DNA of 12,706 nucleotides from positions 240,877 through 253,582 of the forward strand of contig NW_019091673.1 of the NCBI RefSeq assembly GCF_001949145.1. The letters run 5' to 3'. Each line of letters begins with the position of its first letter. The stretch's first letter is position 1. The notes under the pieces were generated by a model. The model was not told the DNA's origin. It did not search any database and saw nothing but the letters and a program-made list of their open reading frames with translations. Positions 7,223-12,706 of the stretch are shown piece after piece. This DNA is from Acanthaster planci. Lineage: Eukaryota; Echinodermata; Asteroidea; Valvatida; Acanthasteridae. The position numbers and the translations under genes are program-made.

Positions 7223-8158
7223 CTTATTTCGGCGAATGTACCAGTTTACTGCGGAAGATTTCCAACGGCCCAAGGACTGTACAACAGGAATTGACAGGCC
7301 ATTCAATGCTGCGGAAGTGGCTGCACCTATGCGAAACTGTGACCACTGAAACGTAATGTAGGAACCCCCAATGCTTCAAGACCCTTCTTTAGCATGTGCC
7401 GAAATTGGTACGCCATTAGGGGGGACCCATCAGCATGCACAAACAAACAATCTCTAACTGAGGGCCGCATTGACAAATACTGAGAAAGGCAGCGCAACGG
7501 GCACAGTTGGGAATTCGAGTTATGACGAAAACGCAAAGATACAGAGTTTCCTTGTTGGTCAGTTTTAGAAAACCAAAGTTTGATAATCATGGTTGATTGG
7601 TCATGGCCTTCAAACCTAACGTCAGAGAGCCCCAGAATCCGAGAGCAATCGGCTGATTTGCTGGCAGCAGTTATTTCCCCCACCCGGAAGAACCCAAAGA
7701 AGGCTAACAGAAAAGCAGAACGAAATAAGACTGCCTCATGCTCGGACTTGACTATACAGCCTACTATGTGGCAAAGTCTCCCTAACAAATCTAATGTGAT
7801 GGGGCGTCTAATGTCAGATTTGCGATTACCCCTGCGGCAGCCTTCCTTAAGCTTTTGAACTATGAAGCTTTGGGATGGGTCTGACCACCCATTTAACTTA
7901 TGACAGAAGGCCACTGCTGAAATGTAGGTGCTGATTGTAGAAGGCGCCATTCCTTTAAATGATAAGTATGCTATGAATGCAGCCACATGCTAACCAGGAG
8001 CAGGCCAGGAAGGCTGTAACCTGGTCTCGTTGCGAAACTGTTGGAACTGGATCAATCCCTTTTCATAGCTTGCCCAAGTACTGCTGGCCACAGATGCCCG
8101 AGGAGCCGTGCAGCCTCAGCACTTAGAGCTGCCAAAGGAAACTGGGTACCGTCAGGCC
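7223..8158 (-). pseudogene. Tyrosine recombinase of the Ngaro-like element
   Basis: This enzyme integrates the circular DNA copy of the element. The N-terminal core-binding domain is visible as AALSAEAARLL (about 8130-8098), then after a frame change SSTWASYEKGLIQFQQFR (about 8065-8015), SWPAPG, an in-frame TAG at 7992-7990, and AAFIAYLSFKGMAPSTISTY. The catalytic domain has the first Arg in FFRVGEIT (7684-7686), LRCLSQYL, then GHSF with the conserved His at 7339-7341. One base appears to be missing right after GHSF (about 7330), in the codon for the second catalytic Arg, which shifts the frame and brings a TAG at 7329-7327. In the new frame IGAATSAALNG, LGRWKS and the nucleophile region WYIR (Tyr at 7238-7240) follow. 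All family motifs remain readable, but the protein is broken. Confidence 0.85.
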
Positions 8159-9698
8159 TGACTGCCCCACGGAGGGGGCAAGGTGTCTGAATCGAGCCAT
8201 CTGTGAGCGGGACTGTGCATCGGCAATGTTATTCTGAACACCTGGGATGTGCTTGGCTTTGATGGTAACATCGTCACAAAGACATATGAGTACAAAGTAT
8301 CGAACTAATTTCATTATTAGGGGACATTTTGAGGTTTGTTTGTTGATGATGGCCATGACTGCCTTGTTGTCAGACCGAATCCAAATACGTTTGCCTGACA
8401 GACACTTACCCCAGAGGGTCAGGGCTACCACTACAGGAAAAAATTCTAACCATGCAATGGAGTGTGCACTGGACAAGATATTGGGAGGCCAAATTTCCTG
8501 GAACCACTGGCCCTGAAAATAGCCCCCAAACCCAATGCTGGCACTTGCATCTGTGAAAAGCTGGAGGTCAGAGTCTAATACCCAAAACTGGTCAGGGATC
8601 ATTGCTTTTCCATTGAACCCTTGAAGGAATACTTGCCATAGATTCAGGTCTGCCCTTGCCCCCATGGTTATCTGAATTTTATGCCAAGGCTTCTTAACCC
8701 CTTTTGTTAAATCTACCGGTTGCCACGGCTCGGCATATGAAAGAGAGTGAGCCAATGAGGGATTGAAGGGATTTCAATGAGATCTTAGGGGTATTGAGAG
8801 CAGCTGAGATTTTTTCTGAGATGCCCCGAATTTTTTTGTTCGGGAACTGACACCATTTGCCTTGCTGAATCTATCTGAAGTCCCAAGAATGTAAGGCATG
8901 TAGTAGGCTCAATTGTTTCGTCTTCCGCGAGTGGAACCGCTAACTCCCTGCACACATCTTGGAAACAATCCAAAAGTTCTTTACATGACTTGCCTACCGG
9001 ATTCTTCCCCCCAATGAACAAAAAATCATCAGCATAATGACAGATGCTTTCTGTACCGGACTGCATTCGAACAACCCACTCCAGAAAGGTGGAAATGTCT
9101 CAAACAAAGCGGGTGCGCATAAAGCCCCCATGGGTAAGGCCTTATCCACAAAGTAATGGCTACCGATGTGAATACCCAAAAGACAGAAATCTGCGGGATG
9201 AATAGGGAGGAGGCGGAAAGCAGATTTTAGATCTGCCTTGGCAAGCAATGCATCCTTCCCAGCCCTGACTACAAGCTGGATTGCATCATCAAAATTAGTA
9301 TAATGGACGGCGCATAGTTCCTTGTCAATACCCTCATTTACAGAATCAAACTCTGGGTAGGACAAGTTGTGAATGAGTCTGAATGTGCCAGGCAGAGATT
9401 TGGGAATTAGCCCTATGGGGGAAACCCTGAGGTTTTGAATTGGCAGCTTTTCAAATGGCCCTGCCATCCGGCCCAGCTTAACCTCATCCATCAATTTTTC
9501 ACGAGCTATGTCAAGATTTTGATTAACTGACTTTGGGTTTAAGGCCTGTGTGCCTTCCTGAGGCCCCGAGTATCCCAACTTGAAACCAAAAGAAAAACCA
9601 TTACGTAAACATTCTGCCTCGTCTTTTTTGGGGTATTTGTCAAGGAGAGGCAACAACACATGCAATTTTACGGGGAGTGACCAGGACAGCAAAGGCAT
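8159..9698 (-). pseudogene. Reverse transcriptase and RNase H of the Ngaro-like element
   Basis: An ATG at 9698 opens the frame. The DIRS-type opening GFSFGFKLGYSGPQ lies at about 9600-9555. The polymerase follows: SPIGLIPK, RLIHNLSYP, motif A ADLKSAFRLLPIHP (Asp near 9233), MGALCAPALFE, and after a one-base shift near 9082 the catalytic YADD (9036-9025) and FLGLQIDS. Two more frame changes (about 8785 and 8715) lead into the connection DLTKGVKKPWHKIQ. RNase H reads LFTDAS (Asp 8549-8551), AWLEFFP (Glu near 8446), RSDNKA (Asp near 8371) and NNIADAQSR (Asp near 8221), so its four acidic residues are intact. The domain then passes by another frame change near 8160 into the recombinase. This order and close packing is typical of DIRS/Ngaro pol genes. 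Confidence 0.88.
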
Positions 9699-9737
9699 TT
9701 ACTGTCCCGGGTGCAGGGCTCTGTTGGAATGAGTGAG

Positions 9738-10733
9738 CTATTGTGTGGGGGGACGACGTTGGCCGCTGGGCTTGCTCTGCGCTTTGCAGGAGGACCCTCC
9801 ATGGTCAGTTGACAAACACCCTGAGCATTTGTTGGCATATTTGCACTGTGCATTGGAGCATCCCATGCGGTTGAATGCGAAGCATAAGCCGCTGCTGCGG
9901 TTGATGGTGTTGCTACGAAAGGAACGCTGCTTTGAGTAGGAAGACTGAACAACTTGAAAAATTAGGCCTACCAAAGGACAGCCCCGCTTGGCCTGAACTG
10001 TCTGAAAAGGAATTCCAAACAGGCCAGCAGCCCGAGTCCGGGATGCTGCCCAAACACTCACCAAGTGGGCGATGACTAATGGTGGGTCCCGCTGGCGGGC
10101 CTCGATTGACTGCCAGACCCCCTGCTGCCAACTGGGAGGAGGGAGAAGTAGGCCATGAAGATGAAGACTGGGTTGCCACAAGATGATCTCCTGGGAGCAT
10201 GTCGGGCGATCGGGCCTCATGGATCGCCGGGCAAGGCGGCTCGAACATGTCCGATGTTGTCGGCAAAGCAGCGGCATTGCTAGTGAGAGGGGCATGACTA
10301 ACGTTGGCCCAGGCATAGCCGAACTGGAAGTGCTCCTCGCCGCTGAGTTGGCTGTCGACACCAGAGACTGAGTTGCCGGAAGGGGGGCAGTGTGGGCAGA
10401 AAGGGTTGTGTCGTTGCCGGAAGGCAGGGATCGGCTGGAAGAAAGCTGCTCCACCGCCCGTTGTCGGCTCCGTTAGGATTGCTGTCGCGGCAAGCTCCGC
10501 GTCGAAGCCGAAGACGTTGAACCTGTCAACAGAGGGCACTCTGGCAAACCGCTGCTGGCCTGGCCTCCGGCGGCGCTGGCAAGCCCCTGTGGGTTGAGCA
10601 GTGCTCGCATGGCGCGGGCTTGCGAACTTGTGTGGTGAGAAACTTCGGTGCTGTCATCTGTCGGAAAAGAGGCTCCAATGTCCGCTACGGCCATCTCTTG
10701 AGCACGTCGTTTTTTCCCACGACCTCTTGGCAT
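9738..10733 (-). pseudogene. Gag-like ORF with Cys/His knuckle, Ngaro-like element
   Basis: The likely start is the ATG at 10733-10731, MPRGRGKKRRAQEM, a basic opening that would suit RNA binding. This frame meets TAA at 10475-10473. An overlapping frame (10539-9913) rich in Pro, Ser, Thr and Ala looks like the continuation, so a frameshift near 10500 is likely. A second shift near 9950 returns to the first frame, which encodes a Cys/His cluster at 9884-9786 of the form C-x7-C-x4-C-x5-C-x2-C-x4-H-x4-C, starting CFAFNRMGC. That type of knuckle is characteristic of gag proteins of DIRS-order elements. The frame ends at TAG 9740-9738, and the reverse transcriptase starts 40 bases later in the same frame after one more stop. 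Total length, about 330 codons, is somewhat short. Confidence 0.65.
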
Positions 10734-10980
10734 TGCGATGACCAGGATTCGCCCGGAACCATGCCGAAAGGTAGCCTTAAAAAGCGCCCTTTGATGAAAT
10801 CTTGCTGAGATTTTTGATAGACGAAACGGAGGTGGTGGAACCGCGAGACACAATGCGGGCCTTCCCGCGCCAGCCCCCTGCTGTGCTGCATTCTATTGCC
10901 TGATTGGGTAAAAAACGTGCGCTTTCGGCAATGCGCCTCTGATGGAATAACCATACTTCCTCCCCCTGGATCCAAAGTTT

Positions 10981-11007
10981 GTTTTCCGAAGATGAGCACC
11001 GGAAAAC
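10981..11007. repeat. Perfect 8-bp inverted repeat near the 5' end of the Ngaro-like element
   Basis: GTTTTCCG (10981-10988) and CGGAAAAC (11000-11007) are exact inverted copies around an 11-base loop. It lies about 250 bases upstream of gag, in or near the expected A1 terminal repeat. Recombination sites of tyrosine recombinases are often short inverted repeats around a spacer, so this is a possible core site, but chance is not excluded. Confidence 0.4.
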
Positions 11008-11119
11008 TGTATTGTTAGGTAAACTAGATAGGCTTGCAGTAGCACCACAAATATATCTCTTTTTGAGTATGTGGGGTTCTGAAAAACTATCGGGGAAGAC
11101 CAATGGTACGGTCATACAA

Positions 11120-11349
11120 ATCCCAGATGTCAAGTTCTTTGAGGTTTTTTGTTAAGATGTCATAACTCAGATTTCGGATGGTTACCAATTGCAGAAGCTC
11201 ATCTGCAGAAGACAGGCTTAGAATCCGGGATACAAGATCAATAAACACCTTGACCAGGCTTTTCATTCAGAGAGATGTTGGTCAGGGTCGACAGGGCCGT
11301 GAAGTTGGCAGTGTCTTCCAATCTGCGACTTCAAACAGATCCAGCATGC
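11120..11349 (-). pseudogene. Possible host exon relic with helical-repeat-like sequence
   Basis: On the minus strand a good 3' splice site (TTTCTTTACCCTTTGCAG, ending at 11350) precedes a coding-like stretch reading LEDTANFTALSTLTNISLNEK and then, after a frame change at about 11255-11268, LVKVFIDLVSRILSLSSADE and LLQLVTIRNLSYDILTKNL. A GTATGA near 11117 could be a 5' splice site. The Leu/Ile-rich amphipathic pattern with ALSTLTNIS and TIRNLSYD resembles armadillo-type helical repeats. The stalk region of adhesion GPCRs is a weaker alternative. There is also an in-frame TGA close to the acceptor, so it is probably a broken exon or pseudogene. The protein is not identified. It lies just outside the Ngaro-like element. 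Confidence 0.3.
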
Positions 11350-11364
11350 CTGCAAAGGGTAAAG

Positions 11365-11617
11365 AAACCGCCATCAAAAGTTTAATTCCAATGGCTTTAT
11401 TGGGAAAAGTCTTGGCCTTCAGTGCTGTCTCTCTAGCATCAGGTCCGCATCACTGCACTGAACATGATCAAGCACTCTCCATCGTGTCAATGTGGCACTT
11501 ATCTGGATCTAAGCCTTTTACACACACTATTTCACAAAGGAAACTAAAAAGAAATACCACCCTACTAAATATGGAATATTCAAACAAATTGATTTTGAAT
11601 TGGATTTACATGTAATT
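11365..11617. other. Spacer, possible intronic DNA
   Basis: No domain, RNA gene or repeat is seen. If the exon at 11120-11349 is real this would be intron sequence upstream of it on the minus strand. The plus-strand open frame across 11178-11615 has no recognisable feature and appears to be a shadow. Confidence 0.35.
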
Positions 11618-12030
11618 GAAATAAATTGGGTCTAATTGGTGTTCAATTGGTTTCAGTTGGTATGTTTTCCCTCCCATTTGTTTTTCCCCATCAATTGGAG
11701 ATTTCAAATGGGACGCAGTTGGTTTCAATTGGCATTTTTTCTTTGCTGTTTATTTTCTCCAATCAATTGGAATTTCAAATGGGCATCAAATGGTTCCAAT
11801 TGGTATGCTTTCTCTCTGTTTGTTTTCCTCAATCAATTGAAAATTCAAATGAGACGTAACTGGTTCCAATTGGTTTGCTTTCAGGTTGTTTTCCCCATCA
11901 AATGGATTTTTCAAATGGGACTCAATTTGTTTGAATTGGTATTGAAATGGTTTCAATTGGTTCTTTGGTTACAGTTAGATTGTGAATTGGCATTCAAATG
12001 GTGTCAATTGGCTTGAAATGGTCCAACTAA
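11618..12030. repeat. Minisatellite, about 70-bp unit, CAATTGG-rich
   Basis: A unit of the form ATCAATTGGAAATTTCAAAT, then GGGAC-, then AATTGGTTTCAATTGGTATG, then a pyrimidine stretch ending TTTTCCCC, recurs with starts at 11690, 11762, 11832 and 11897 (spacing 72, 70 and 65). A partial unit lies before them, and degenerate AATTGG/AAATGG repeats continue to about 12030. The boxes CAATTG are self-complementary. Two long plus-strand frames across it (from 11626 and 11636) exist only because the repeat lacks stops, and their products are repetitive Trp/Phe-rich strings with no sign of being proteins. Confidence 0.85.
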
Positions 12031-12706
12031 GAAAAGGTCCAAATTTACTATTCAAACCAATTGGAATTTGTGATAAATTTGTAGTATAACTGTTTTACTC
12101 TTGCTGTGGCAAACAGTCACCAACTCTAACAAAAGTTTCGTTACTTGTAAAGAAAAAATACATCCTGCTTCAATCAAACCTGTTGCTTAATACAAATCCT
12201 TTTTGATATTAACCACTACCAGCTGGGGACTCTGAAATCAGAGCCGTATGGTTTATATGTGTGGCCGGGGTCTCCGACCTCGGACAAAGGACCCTGTAAC
12301 AAAAGACCGTACTCCGAACAAAAGACCAGGCTGCTGGGCATTACTGGCATTTTTCACTCTCAAAAGTGGTGATAATCCAGCATTATTTTGAAACCGTATA
12401 CCAGGGTTTGGGGCATTTAGAGCAAGCAGATTACCACCGGGGACAAAAGCTCACCACCACCGCAGCGATGAGCCACACAGCACCGCTGCATGCTAATCTG
12501 GCCACTATTGAACAGAGGTCAGCAGTGCACTGAGCCAGGTTCGTGAACAAAAGACAGTTGTACAACACCGCACAATCTGGGCTCTGTTTATAAGGCTGCA
12601 GGCCTGGCTGAAATATTTGAGCATCAATGAAGGTCACCTGTCAACTTAGAGTAGTGCCTAAAGATTACTCTGTGTGGCTATAAACAACTGTTAAATGGAA
12701 TGATGA
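12031..12706. other. Right flank without a recognisable gene
   Basis: Apart from the CAAAAGACC repeats, nothing in this stretch supports a gene. The minus-strand open frame at 12431-12637 has no recognisable domain. There is no tRNA-like fold or terminal repeat that could be made out by eye. Confidence 0.45.
12285..12327 (+). repeat. Three short direct repeats CAAA(A/G)GACC
   Basis: CAAAGGACC at 12285-12293 and CAAAAGACC at 12300-12308 and 12319-12327 are spaced 15 and 19 bases apart, with a related GAACAAAAGACAG at about 12545. They may belong to the end of an unrecognised transposon or to a degenerate short tandem repeat. Confidence 0.5.

Larger units (their letters stand above)
6240..11080 (-). 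mobile_element. Decayed Ngaro-like (DIRS-order) tyrosine-recombinase retrotransposon
   Basis: Read right to left the element carries gag, reverse transcriptase, RNase H, tyrosine recombinase and SGNH hydrolase. Replacement of an integrase or endonuclease by a tyrosine recombinase defines the DIRS order. An SGNH hydrolase downstream of the recombinase, with no methyltransferase domain between RNase H and recombinase, points to the Ngaro group. Such elements have split direct repeats (A1 ... B1-A2-B2) and leave no target duplication. Two 10-bp matches in the same order (6297-6306 with 10868-10877; 6356-6365 with 10978-10987) may be remnants of A2 and A1. The ends are approximate. At least eight frameshifts or stops mark it as long inactive. 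Confidence 0.8.

Noticed and set aside
9913-10539. Separate 208-codon minus-strand gene
   Set aside because: It overlaps the gag region in another frame and is best explained as the middle part of a frameshifted gag rather than its own gene.
11178-11615. Plus-strand open frame of 145 codons
   Set aside because: No domain or coding-like composition; the opposite strand shows splice-like and protein-like signals over part of it.
11636-12016. Long plus-strand open frame (126 codons) with repetitive Trp/Phe/Gln product
   Set aside because: It lies entirely in the minisatellite; the frame is open because the repeat unit lacks stops, and the adjacent frame is open as well.
12431-12637. Minus-strand open frame of 68 codons
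   Set aside because: No recognisable domain, no splice or start context, and length within chance expectation.
1-12706. CRISPR array, bacterial operon or tRNA/rRNA gene
   Set aside because: No regularly spaced identical repeats with unique spacers, no ribosome-binding sites or operon layout, and no clover-leaf or rRNA sequence was seen; the content is eukaryotic.

Overview
The window looks like gene-poor, repeat-rich nuclear DNA from an animal, most likely an aquatic invertebrate or basal chordate. The reasons are its mixture of elements (an LTR retrotransposon primed by tRNA-Leu, a Tc1-like DNA transposon, a CR1/L2-like LINE and a Ngaro/DIRS-like tyrosine-recombinase retrotransposon), intron-like signals, and the absence of any bacterial operon. 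The species cannot be named. Every recognisable coding relic lies on the minus strand. Apart from the short gag start at the left edge, all are broken by frameshifts, stops or lost catalytic residues.

Layout, left to right. Bases 1-1360 hold the 5' end of an LTR retrotransposon that runs off the left edge: LTR at 457-1360, an 18-nt primer-binding site for tRNA-Leu at 436-453, and the first 67 codons of a gag-like frame at 203-1. Bases 1707-4685 are a Tc1-family transposon with matching 27-bp inverted ends. It is split by the 3' part of a LINE at about 2226-3694, flanked by a 9-bp direct repeat. Bases 5093-5904 are a dead TatD-type metallonuclease gene (TATDN2-like).

Bases of about 6240-11080 carry a decayed Ngaro-like element read right to left: gag with a Cys/His knuckle, reverse transcriptase, RNase H, tyrosine recombinase, and then an SGNH-hydrolase domain. 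Between the last two, at 7092-7222, is a stretch that looks like a short spliceosomal intron. Beyond the element come a possible host exon relic (11120-11349), a roughly 70-bp minisatellite rich in CAATTGG boxes (11618-12030), and an unassigned right flank with a small repeated CAAAAGACC motif.

The genes do not form one working pathway. The window is a stack of successive insertions next to gene debris. The most unusual parts are the recombinase/hydrolase retroelement with its possible intron, the LINE-in-Tc1 nesting that gives a relative insertion order, and the nearly full-length, apparently intronless TatD pseudogene.
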